This document shows, piece after piece, positions 1-11,265 of a stretch of DNA of 64,000 nucleotides. The notes under the pieces were generated by a model. The model did no database searches. It was not told the origin of the DNA and saw only the letters and a program-made list of their open reading frames with translations. The stretch covers positions 681,001 through 745,000 of the forward strand of contig NC_066589.1 in the NCBI RefSeq assembly GCF_905475345.1, written 5' to 3'. Source of the stretch: Vespula vulgaris. Its lineage: Eukaryota > Arthropoda > Insecta > Hymenoptera > Vespidae. Made by a program: the position numbers and the translations under genes. Each line of letters opens with the position of its first letter. Position 1 is the first letter of the stretch.

Positions 1-2965
1 CGTGCGGCTTACGTCAATTCAAAGATAAAAGGAAACACGTGGGCGCGTGAAGAAAAATACTACAAGATGAATCCTCCGAAACGACTGTAGTACTACCAAA
101 GGTAATAAACTTAGGTGATGATAGTTGGTTGTAGTACGAGGTAACGAGTAGGTGGTTATAAGACATAACCACAGAGAAATTGAAAGTTCTTTAACGTTGT
201 AATAATCGTTAAACCAACGACGAATTGTCATTGACCTTCGTTTACTTAATTCTCATTCGCATTTGAAAAATACCATTCGAATGATTTGTCTTTGAATTCA
301 TCAATAAATAGGTATGTAATAAGTTTCAATAATAATCCTACGAACAATAGTACGTACATAAAGAATTTCAGAAAAAAAAAGGGAAGAAAAAAAATTCCAT
401 CAACGCGCGCGTCATCTCGCACCAAACTTTAATACAACGTTTAATCATGGATTTTACGGTCATACCCGCTCTTTGTTAATCATTCGTAATAAATGTCAGC
501 TACGACGGATTAGTCGAAGGTAATAAATCGTTTCGCGAATATAAACGAAACGATCCTTGAGTTGAGAGGAAAAAGAAAGGGAGAAGGAAAGAATGAAAAG
601 TAAAAAGAAAAAGAAAGAAGAAAAAAGAAAAGAAAAAGAAAAGAAAAGAAACAGTTAAGAGATGGACAAGTCGAATTACATTTCTGACTCCCACGACGAA
701 CGTTTTCTCTTATACGATCGATTTGGAGGAGTGATCCATCATTCTGTCTTTATTATATTTGTGTGTGTGTGTATGTGTGTGTGTACGAGTATATATCGAT
801 CCTCTAAAGCATACAAAAGAAATCTGAAAAGATTAAGACGTGTGATTATTTGCTTATGTAAATACATTGAAATTTCGATGCATTCTTATCGCAATTTTTA
901 TTTCTATTTCGATTTCTAATAATAAATATATTTTTTGATAAAAAATTAATCGTAACATTTACAAGAATCAATATTCTCGAGTTCGTATGCTAATCGAAAT
1001 AATCGAGTATTCGTCAAAGAAATATACAATGTTGTATAAACGAAAGAGAATCGAGAGTAAAGTTGGTTTGATCTTTCACCCCTACGTGAATTAACGATTC
1101 ACGTAGTTAAATTATCACTCGGTAAGTTCGTTAAATATCGATGTTTTCTAAGAATTTATTTGGCTTTGAAACTAACCACGATTTAATTAAATTTTCATGA
1201 GTTCAACATACGATACGATTAACCAGTTTACACAACGATCAGATCTAATACGGTTTCTACTAATTAGACGATAGCAATCGAGTTCTAGCAATTGTTAGAA
1301 TATAAAATAGAAAAGAAAAAAATAGGATGGTATTTTATAAATTCGTAAAACATTTTTTTTCCAAATAATCATTATATTCATTTTAAATGGAAAAATAGGA
1401 AACGGTTTAGGCGGAGAACATCCTAAGATATTTAAGATCTACTAGAATGTCACGTTACGTCACGGATCCTCACGACTTCTAATAACGCAGGAGTCGAGCG
1501 ATTCGATAGCGTCTTTTATTCGGAACGTATAAAATTGACCTTTAACCGTTTAGAAATTTCTCTATTGCGCTAGTCCGAAAATGAATGGACGTTGGATTAG
1601 ACCAAACGATTCGTTGCGTGACGGATCGTTTTTTTTTTCGAGATTGCATTTACGAAAATTGCTCGGGAAGTCGTTTTTAACGTGAACGAGTATGTTCTGT
1701 TTGGAAAACGGGAAATAAGAGTACTTTGAGGACTCAACAAATTTTACGGACGTTGTTTCGTACTCTCTCTCTCTTTCTCTCTTTCTCTTTCTCTCTTTCT
1801 CTTGTTCCGTGAAATTACGTAAAGAAAAAAGAACAAAAAGGAAAATGAACATACGAAAGTTTCTACAACGAAGATAAGATGATTAGAAAAGTTTTTATAG
1901 TGTTTCCTAATGTCGCATGATTGAAAGGGAGAACGAAGAAAGTATTGTCGAGAGTAAACGTCGTTGGAATATGAAAGATGGAAAATGTGCGCACACACAC
2001 ACAAGCACACGCACATACACAATACTCACACACGTACACATACACAACGATAATGCAAATGGTATTTTCGCGCGCATTTTAAAGGATACCTCTCGATCTT
2101 TGAATCATGGTTTGAGAAATCAAGTTCGAGTAGCTCGATCAGACGCATTTTATAGTACCATATTAAGTAAGTTCTTTTGTTTATGTCGCCGTAAAAAAAA
2201 GAAAGAGGAAAAAAATAAGAGAGAGAAAAAATAAGAAGAAAAGAAGAATTCCATCAGATCTATCGCGAGTTAAGAAACAATGATAACCTTTGACATTTAT
2301 GCGCCAACAGCTGGCTGCCGTTCGAGTCTTGCTATTAATTCCTAAGAGGTTGTGAGCACGGCCGCGCTACGTGCAAATACCAACCGCTAAGCTCACCATC
2401 GGAAATATTATTTTACAAGCGAATGAAAGTGCGAAGCGACGAAAGTTTCTTCGTCTTTTTCTTCTTTTTTCTTTTCTCTTTGTGGCATAAAGAATGGAGA
2501 AAAAAAGGATAGATGATGACAATAGAAAACGAATATATCAGATGATCGCGATCGAGCACGTGTTCGTTCGATAGATCAAAAAGGGCACACTTTTCGACCT
2601 AAATTCTCATTTCGAAGAAATTCCTTAAAAATCCGAGAAAATTCATAGAACACGTAACAGTTCTAACCGCAGATGTAATTTCTCTCCCGAGATAATATAG
2701 ATTCTCACACGAGTTTCTCGTCGTTCCGACGAACGAGCTAATCAACAATTTTTTCACCAAAAGAAGAAAAAAAAAGAAAGAAAGAAAAGAAGAAAATAAT
2801 AAAATAAAATGAAATAAAGAAAAAATAAAGAAAGGATTATCCACAATCGCACACTATCGTCCCTTCCGTTGTTCCAATACCATTACACAACCCTCGAAGG
2901 TGTTATCTCCGTTCACTCTTAAAACGTACGTGGTCACTAATACACAAAACTCCTCGATTACTTAC
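1..2965. other. AT-rich non-coding stretch, no supported gene
   Basis: No convincing exon was found. The stretch holds CT and AC microsatellites (about 1758-1804 and 1990-2045) and A/G-rich tracts. A GC-richer island at about 2290-2400 contains an E-box (CAGCTG). If the promoter at 2966-3114 is real, this stretch should contain the downstream exons of that gene or its intron, but none could be placed. Confidence 0.5.
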
Positions 2966-3114
2966 CATCTCACTAATTCTACGAATGTGCTCTCGTTAAC
3001 ACGATCAACCGAGCGAGGGGCGAGTCAAAACGAACGCATGTCTCGCGGGATCTTCGGTGTCCCGAGATAGAGTTCTGACTTCTTCGTCCCGAGCAAACGT
3101 TGAGAGCATTTATA
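2966..3114 (-). promoter_or_regulatory. Candidate TATA/Inr promoter and first exon ending in ATG|GTAAGT
   Basis: On the minus strand a TATAAATG box (3114-3107) is followed by AGTCAGAAC (TCAG at 3078-3075), which resembles an arthropod initiator. About 110 bases further on, an ATG (2968-2966) is followed directly by the strong donor GTAAGTAA. This looks like a first exon whose only coding content is the start codon. The spacing from TATA to initiator (~38 nt) is slightly long. No matching downstream exon could be identified between 1 and 2960, so the product is unknown. Confidence 0.4.
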
Positions 3115-3280
3115 GGATTCACCTGATTGAGTTGGTGGTGGTGGTGGTGGGGGTGGGGGGTGGGGAACAGGATTGAGGAGAAATGTTCGGTCCATGCGAT
3201 TATTGCGATCCGATGTGTCCAAGAGGATGCTGTAATTCTTCTTCTTTCGTGTCGCACTCGAGTGGGAGAGATAGAAAGAA

Positions 3281-3328
<48 letters not shown>

Positions 3329-6072
3329 CATGTGAGTAAGGGGGAGCCAATAGCACACAAGATAACAAGAAGGATCGAGAGAGAGAAAGTGAGAGTTCGC
3401 TTCGAGAGAAGAGAAGGAAAGAAGGACGATGCGAGCCAAGTTCTCTTGAAAAGGTCCATCGAGTTGTGTGAGCCGACATAAGGAATCTCACGATCCATCG
3501 TTTCGGAGGATTCAAGGATAAACACTTTTTATCGAGCATCCGTGCTGGAAATTTTTGGATACGAGATATATATACATATATTCATTCGTAGTTATAAAAC
3601 AAAAGATAAATAAATAAATAGAAAAATAGAAAAATCTAAATCGAACGTTTCCTATTTTTGATTTTTTTTCTCTTTTGGTCAAATCATTTCTGATAGGATC
3701 AGGATTCGTCATATATACTGGGAAAAGCCGGCTTTCGACTTAATATCGTAATACCTAATAATAGCTTATTCGTTAATTATATTACAAATTAGTAAAATGC
3801 GATTTAATTACGCGAATCAAGAAGGTTTTTAAATGCATTACTAGTCATTCGAGTACAATGATACTTGTCGCGACTACTGCATTGTAATTACAATGTGTAA
3901 CTTGACTGAAAATGCTTCTTGGATAACGACGGTTGCTCATTGTTAACCGTGCGAAAAAGAAGGAGAAGAAGAAGATGATGAAGGAATGATTTGGCGGAAC
4001 GGTATAATGGCAGAGTCCCTGTACTTGACTGTGCAATCTCTATAGACACCAGTTATCATAGCACTTATCTTCTCGCGAATTGATCGTACATGCGATTTTT
4101 CAATTAAAACTAAACGATTAATTAAAACATGAAAGATATTTACAGTTAGATTTCTATTTTGGAAATCGTTCGATCATCGAACTTTTTCTAATTAATTTCG
4201 ATTATGCAATTTGAAAGCATCGTCAAGAGGAGGGTAGAACGAATATGTATTACATAAAACTGTTTGCAGGAAGTAAAGGTGACTGTCGAGCAAGGATAAA
4301 ACGATGTTCGATGGTTGAACGGATCAACAAGAGCGTCGTACGAGTTCATTGACCTTATCTTTCCTCATGCATCTTCTATTTGCGTTAGCGTGTATGCAAT
4401 GCAACAAGGAAGAACGATTTTTCTTTTTCTTTTCTTTGTTTTTTTTTCTCTTTTCTCCACCACACACAACGTTCGTTAGTTTCTTCATCAGCACTCGAAA
4501 ATTTCTTTTAAATCTATCCTCTTCGTCGTTTCTTCGTTGTTTCAAGCATGCTAAATGGAACGGTAAAAGGATAATTATTAGTAGACGATGTAATTTAATT
4601 AACGTTCACCGAAGAGATGATATTTTCTCGATATACGCAATATCGACGTAACGATCCATCGAAAGAACATTAATATATCTTACCTTCACGTTTATTGCAT
4701 ATTATACAAAATAAAGATGCCAGGCTACTGTATTGTATTTGTATTACAATATATTATATCTGTACATTACGTGCTAATGTGCTATATTTTTATATAATAA
4801 CATCGATAGAAAAATGAAGCTAAATAATCGTTTTCCTTAACAAGTGTCAAACGATCGATAGATTTAGATTATAGATGAAAATCGATCGAGGTAAAAATCT
4901 CATCAAATATATTCGATCCTTCTCTTTCTCTCATTGATCGTATAAACAGCATAAAGGTCGATTTCATGGTTTATACGACCTTCTAATACCGGACTCGCGG
5001 ACTTCGATCAAAATTTATTATTCTATTCGTGAATTCTCAAGGCCAACGTAGTCTTAACGGCAATTATCTATGAATGAAATCCTTCTACTCTCGTAGATCT
5101 TAACTTTCTCTCTCATGTGTATTCACTTTTCGTGTGAATGAAGGGATTTACGATGTCGTGTTTATCTATGTTAGTACATACGGATGCAAATATATATATA
5201 TAAATATATATATATATACATATCTGTATATATTTATATATAATATATACATAAGTATACATAAAAGGTCATAATCGCGATTTCTGTTCGACCTTCGATC
5301 TTTAATTACTCTGATATAAATCTTTAGTAAAGACGTCGTGTTAAACGATGATAGGAGACGTCGAATAATACGGCATAACAATTTTTTCTCTCGACAGTAT
5401 ATCGAACAAATAAGGGAGATAGAATAAAAGGAGAAGTTTCAAAATCGATAACTACAACTATAGACGGACGTACGGAAATATTATGGTAGTATGTTAGTAA
5501 GTACCTTTCTCTCATCAGGATACGTCTTATTTATGTTTCCCTCGCTTATATTCCACGAAACGTACATCGGATAAAGAAAGATTTCGTCTCCCAGTGCTTC
5601 ATTACGTTCAGTATAGAGATCTTTAATTCACTATGCGATGATTATCACAGATTCACACTACTAGAGTAGGCGTTTTCAACGTGGGAGAGCACGTATTTAC
5701 GCAAAGCGGAAACATTTTCGAAATCACTATGTTCTTTCAACGAAGTCACTCGTTCATCTATCATTAAGACATTCGCTATTCGAATCATGCAAATTCTTGC
5801 AAGTACTGATGTTATTTTTACGAAAAAAAGAATATTATTATGCATACGAAGTCGGTAACTAAAAAAAGAAACTAAAAGAACGATTAAAAAAAGAAAAAGA
5901 AATAAATTACTTTGAACGATCTTTCAATCAAAGAAATTCACAGTATTTTTAGGTAAAAAAAAAAAAGAATTAAATTAAGAAGCAATTAAAAAAAGAAAAA
6001 AGAATGACAAATTACTTTCAACGATCTTTTAATCAAAGAGATTCAAGGTATTCCTTTCTCTCTCTTTCTTTC

Positions 6073-6107
<35 letters not shown>

Positions 6108-7355
6108 TTCTCTCTCTTTCTTTCATCGAGTTACCGTGATCTTTATGTGATTATTTTGAAGTTAAATAAAAGAAATCATTTCGAAGGTCGAGATTGATTG
6201 GTAAAGAATTTTTCGTTTGGACCGATCGTAGAAACCTTGGAGATACTTTCGGGAAAGATGACCTTGAGAATGAATTAGATTCGATTCGATTCGTATAGAA
6301 AAGGAAGATGTTCGAGCCAAGGTGAACTTGCTAAGAAAATGCGATTGGATTAGGATAACTAGCAAACAAATTTATATGAAATAAAGTATAATATTAACGA
6401 GATGTAGAAGATATTTAACGAATGATCTAACGAATATTCCCTTAGGTATTACATAATCGACTAATAATCGAAATTATCGATTAAATCTTACGAATTTTTC
6501 CTTAACTTAAACTTGAGGGTGAGAGATGATTGGCGTTAATAAAAATCCAATCCGTGAGTCAAAGAATTTTTACAAAAATTGTTACGATAATGTATGAACG
6601 TAAGGTAAATGCTGAGATGCTCGTTGACCTGAAAAGTTACAACCGACCTCAGCGACTCCTCTTCGAAGATACGGACACTCTCATTGGAACTCTCTTTTCC
6701 ATAATTATTACGTAAGTATGAGTCGATTACGAAACTTGACGAATATTTTATATCGTCGCTCTTACTCATATCTTTTTCTTTCTTTTTTTTTTTTATTAGT
6801 TTTCTTACTCGAGTATGAGGAAAGAAAGAGCGAGAAAGAGAGAAAAAGAGAGGGGAGAGAGAGAGAGAGAGAGAGAAAATACGAGCACAAAGGACGATCC
6901 TTCGAGGAGAAGTCACACATGATCTATTCCATGAAAGTAAGACGTGTACTCTAATTTCTTCTTTCGCATCATATCATTGTTTCTTACAACTTGACTTAAT
7001 CCATGCCGACGTAATTACATCTGTTGGTCCATGCTGTCATTCGAATAATGAAAATGTGCGAACAAAGTACCGATAAATTAGATAGAATTAAATTATGCAA
7101 ATTATTACTCGATGCATTCCTCGTAGGAAACGCAAGCGTTTCGTCATTGGAAGTATACGAATGAGAGCAGAATTTATCAAGATTTTTTTTTGCTCACTAA
7201 CAATAAAAAATATCAATTAGATTCAATTCGTTTCTATCGTAGAACAGAAAAGAAATAATCAAATTGTACGAATAAATCGTAACTTGTTCCAGAAGAAATA
7301 ATTTCTTTCTTAATTAATGACATCGATTAGTATTCATATATTACTTCAATAATAG
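3115..7355. other. Intergenic, microsatellite-rich, no supported gene
   Basis: The stretch contains an AG run (about 3281-3324), an AT run near 5200, a CT run with an embedded CTGT stretch (about 6058-6120) and an AG run near 6850-6880. Open frames here are mostly translations of these simple repeats. I saw no coherent exon chain. Confidence 0.5.
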
Positions 7356-7561
7356 ATGTGATAGCGTGTTGTACAATTGTAATCTTATGTTTAACGTTAA
7401 TTAAAGATCAAAAAACTTGTAATCTTTTTTCCTCATACTCTGTTAATAAAAGACGATCCTGTGTGATAGATGATGCGCTTGATATTTCAGCTTATACACG
7501 GTGCTGCAATTTTTGTAATGAAACTCCTTTAGAAAGTGAAAATGTTCGATCACACTTATAA
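7356..7561 (+). CDS. Possible terminal exon of a small cysteine-rich secreted peptide
   Basis: After a possible acceptor (AATAATAG at 7348-7355) an open frame runs to a stop at 7559-7561. The first ~14 residues (VIACCTIVILCLTL) are hydrophobic, like the rest of a signal peptide begun in an earlier exon. The remaining ~50 residues carry five cysteines in the pattern C-x14-C-x13-CC-x2-C and a KRR site. There is no usable ATG inside the frame: the frame opens on GTG, and the overlapping ATG is followed at once by TGA. An upstream exon in phase 1 would therefore be needed, and I could not identify one. The pyrimidine tract is weak. This would be the only plus-strand gene among minus-strand neighbours. 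The function is unknown and the frame may be chance. Confidence 0.22.
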
Positions 7562-8516
7562 TGGGATAAATTATATGCTCGTGATTATTCTATAGTACAT
7601 GAATACATACGTTCTTATGTACCTATTTCATTAAACGATCATGCTTGGTTTTCCTTGAACTGGTCTACCTTTTCGGATATTTCTCTTTATCTCATTTGTT
7701 GTTCTTTTTTCGGTCATTCGTTACACAACAAAGTTTGACTGCTCGTTAAGGCCACGAAAAAAAAAAAGAAAGAAATAGAATGAGTAAAGATTCACCGTTC
7801 ACTTGTTTGAAGAAGGTCATGGATTTAGGTCGCTAGGTTAAAGATGCGTTCTCGTATCATAACAAGTAGTATACGCGTTTTCCTTAATCCTTCAAATATT
7901 TTTGATTAATACGAGAGACCTGGAATTTCGTCTTACGAAATTACACGTATTACAACGTACGAGGAGAACTAAGAAAATTCTTGTGAGTTCATCGACCTTC
8001 TAAGCAATATATATCTGTAATAAACGAAAAAAAAGAATGGTCTTCGTGATCGTATCTTTTCGTATTAGGCTGGAAAAAATTTCGTCAAACGAAACGAATT
8101 TGCAAAGAAACGTGGTCATAATTTATTGTTATGTGTTTAGAAATTTTACATCGCTTGGGATCAGTTTTCTAATGCGACGTAATTTAATCTTATTTAATAA
8201 GATTTTGAAATCCTTAGCTTCGCCAAAATTCATAAATATCTTTTATATAATCGGACCAACGTGATGACTCTTTATTTCCTTTCGCTTAACTCTTATATAT
8301 GTATATATATATTTTTTTTTTTATATAAATACAAGAAATCTTTGAAAAAGCATAATACAAATTTGTGAGATACAATGTTACGATGTAAAATTAATCGTAA
8401 GGGAATTTTCGAAAGCACAGACTTATACAGTTCGCGTAATTTGAAACACGAGAGAAATAAGATAACTTTCTTATTGATATCTTCCTTTTGAAATAAGTTT
8501 GTCACTGGAATGATAA

Positions 8517-9220
8517 TCACAGATAATATCCATAATGTCCGAAACCATGACCGAAACCGTAGTATGGATAACCTCCTGAAAAAGAAATTAGAGTCGATAG
8601 AAAGCGTATGGGTTTACGTAAAATGATTATTTTTTAAATGTAAAATTTTACCATAATATCCGAAACCATGACCATATCCGTAGAATGGATATCTGTAGCC
8701 ATAACCATAACCATATGGGTATCCAAATCCACCGAATCTGTAGCCAAGATATCCAGGTTTCGCAACGGCCATGCCGACGATGAGACTCAACAATAAAACT
8801 ATTAACTAAGTTGGGGAAAAAAAAGGAACTAATAATATAAACAGACGTAATAGTGAAAGTTTATCATAAGAAAAAAAAAGAGATTCTAGGTTGCTATTAA
8901 ATTATCGACAAATGACTACTGACATTTTCGAGGGTTCTTATAAATCTATTTTCTTTTTCTTCCGATCTCTATATTTTTTTATTTATTTATTTATTAATTT
9001 CGTTCTTTCTTTCTTTTTATTTTTTATATATTATATTTTATATCTATATTTATTTATTTATTTATTCATTTCCTTCTTTCCTTTTTTTTATTTTTTATAT
9101 ATTATATCTTATATTATATTATATCTATATATACTCTTTTTCTTTTTAATAAATTAATAAATTACGAAAAGAATACTAATACATAGGTAATGAATTACTC
9201 ACGAGTTTTGAATAGGCCAT
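8517..9220 (-). CDS. Small secreted Gly/Tyr/Phe-rich protein (cuticle- or matrix-like), 76 aa
   Basis: Three exons with consistent phases give 76 residues: 9220-9203 (ATG plus five codons, donor GTGAGT), 8805-8652 (acceptor CTTAG, donor GTAAAA) and 8575-8517 (acceptor TTCAG, stop TGA). The first ~20 residues form a classic signal peptide: MAYSKL followed by a leucine/isoleucine core ending in GMAVA. The mature chain is almost entirely Gly, Tyr, Phe, Pro and His, with GYGYGYRYPFYGYGHGFGYY-type repeats; the exon 3 segment (GYPYYGFGHGFGHYGYY) repeats the end of exon 2. There is no cysteine. Gly/Tyr-rich secreted proteins of this size in insects are usually cuticle, silk-like or other extracellular structural proteins; that role is inferred from composition only. 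A TATA box lies ~100 bases upstream, and a minus-strand AATAAA lies near 8270. Confidence 0.8.
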
Positions 9221-9315
9221 CTTTTGTCTGTTCTTCGTCGATCGGATCGATCTAACGTCAAAGAAGACTAGAACCCTGTCGAAGGAAACTGTCGAGTTTG
9301 GATACGAGTAAACCT

Positions 9316-9323
9316 CTTTTATA
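9316..9323 (-). promoter_or_regulatory. TATA box of the 76-aa Gly/Tyr-rich protein gene
   Basis: TATAAAAG reads on the minus strand from 9323. About 31 bases downstream is an ACAGTT initiator-like site (about 9292-9287), followed by a ~70-base 5' UTR and the ATG at 9220. Spacing and motif match a focused insect core promoter. Confidence 0.65.
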
Positions 9324-9602
9324 AGAAAGCCGGTGGTGCTGTTCTCGAGATTTTTTTTTCCCTGGCTACGGTATTGGTCCGTTCTGGACGTTAATAGCAA
9401 AGCCCATTGTCAGGGAAGATTATACGAATGCAATGTAACGTTATGAAAGAATAATGCATGGCGTGGTCACACACGTGTGGCTGATGCCGAGGTAAACTCG
9501 ATGTACATCGGGTGCCTTGACATCCAAATTTCTTCCCAACGACTATGTCGTCGACGATTCTTGATTAATAGCCGTAAATAGCTTGACTACTTATTATACC
9601 AA

Positions 9603-9652
<50 letters not shown>

Positions 9653-11028
9653 TACGTCGAGCGAAACCATTGCTTAATGCATCATAATTAGCGATCACTC
9701 AACGATATACGCAAGTGATATCAATGTGTTAGAGAGTTGAAAATGAAACCTTCCTGTCACGAGTATCGTAAGCGAAACAGAAAGAAGAGAAGAAAGACAA
9801 ATGCTTGCTCCGCTGAAATTTTATGTAAGAATATTGAAAGATATAGGAAAGGGGATAGAGAGAGAAAGAGAGGGAAAGAGAAAGAGAAAGAGTGAGAGTG
9901 AGAAAGAGAGAGAGAAAGGGACAGAAGAAGGGAACACCCAATTACAAAATGTAGAAATTTGCCGAAGTCGCAATGATAACGCCGAGTATAATAGTATATA
10001 TTGCGTAGAGTGCAGGGACGCGTGGAAATACCGCAGTGATGTAAGTCGACGCAAGCGATTAATGTGCAAGTTGACAGCGAAATGTCAAAGTCGATTTTAT
10101 GGGCCGATTTTATTGGCTATATTTCTTTTCTTTTCTATTTTCTTTTTTTCCCGTATCTCCTTTTTCTTTTTATATTTTTTTCCTTTTATTTATAAATTAT
10201 TTTGATATGAGTCATCATCATTTTTGATTTTCTAAGAGATATTTTGTAATTTAATTCGATAAAGAAGAAAAACTAGTTTCGTTTCTTTTTTTGTTTTCCA
10301 AGAAAAACGAAGAGAGGATTTGAAAAAAGAAAAAGAAAAAAAAGAAAAAATGATACATGATCGCATGTACTTTGTTGCATAAACGTTCTTACACCGTCGT
10401 GATCGACGACATAGATATAGTGCTCGGAGAGCAAGCAAAATCCCATGAAAGAAGAAAATTAGTAGACCGTATGTATTATACATTGTCGAGTTAAGTATAA
10501 TCGCAGGATAAGTTCCCAGAATGGTGGGAACACATCGGATATCATTACCATGAGAAACGATTGCCATTGAGTCTGAGCCAAGAGATTTTAACGCGCCTTT
10601 ATCGAGTATCGAGTATCGTTAAACTTCTCCATTTTCTACCATTTTTAGTAAATGAGTAAATACATCGTTCTGTCGTCGAATAGAAAAGTTATATATATTA
10701 TATTATCATGTATATATTACTATTATCATTTATAAAATATAATCTCGAAAGTTATATGAAACTGTGAGATAGGAATGAAGGATTGATCATTATAATTTTT
10801 AGTAATTTTTATTTTTCTATTTACATACAAATAATCGATTTGAAAATGCATCGATGATAAAATGTGTTTGTAATATTTAATAATAGAATTTTGTTCAATA
10901 TATATATATATATATATATTGTGTGTGTGTATTGTATGTGTACATATATGTGTATGCATATTGTGTGTATATATATTGTATGTATACATACACACACACA
11001 GACACACTCATTTGGAGAAAGATATTTA
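9324..11028. other. Spacer between the 76-aa and 435-aa genes
   Basis: The spacer contains a GC-richer stretch with a CACGTG core (about 9470-9490), a long AG run (9610-9650), A/G-rich low complexity around 9850-9930, and AT/TG dinucleotide tracts (10890-11005). A plus-strand frame at 9801-10205 has a few cysteines but mainly encodes the AG repeat, so it is not called as a gene. Confidence 0.5.
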
Positions 11029-11265
11029 TTAAGTATTAATAAAATTAATATCTTCCACTTCATCATCGATGATTACTATTTTTGAATCTTTCATTATTTT
11101 TTTAATAAAGATGAAATCATTTACTAATAAAGATGACAAATTCTAATCTATTTATTACGCATTAATAAAATTGATATTTTCCACTTCATCATCGACGATT
11201 ATTATTATTTTTGAATTTTTTATCATTTATTTGGTAATAAGAGATGACGAATTCTAATCTATTTA
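11029..11265 (-). repeat. Two tandem copies of the 3' end of the adjacent 435-aa gene
   Basis: The segment straddling the stop codon of the neighbouring gene (11266-11268) recurs twice downstream, with stop codons at 11155-11157 and 11029-11031 (periods 111 and 126 bases). After each stop the DNA reads TAATAAATA, and the first two copies share TAATAAATAGATTAGAATT. Before the stops the copies read, in frame, as ...DDEVENINFINA and ...DDEVEDINFINT, against ...NDDLEHIDPAA in the gene. Each copy has its own in-frame ATG (11226 and 11094), giving frames of 23 and 21 codons. The first AATAAA (11267-11262) overlaps the true stop, so the copies may lie beyond the normal cleavage site. Confidence 0.7.

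Noticed and set aside
2979..3539. 186-codon minus-strand frame
   Set aside because: It runs through the AG repeat at 3281-3324 and a CCA/GTG tract. It overlaps a better-supported promoter, and the composition is repeat-derived.
9801..10205. 134-codon plus-strand frame with a Cys-containing second half
   Set aside because: The first half is an AG repeat translation and no promoter or splice pattern supports it. The cysteine part alone is too short to call.
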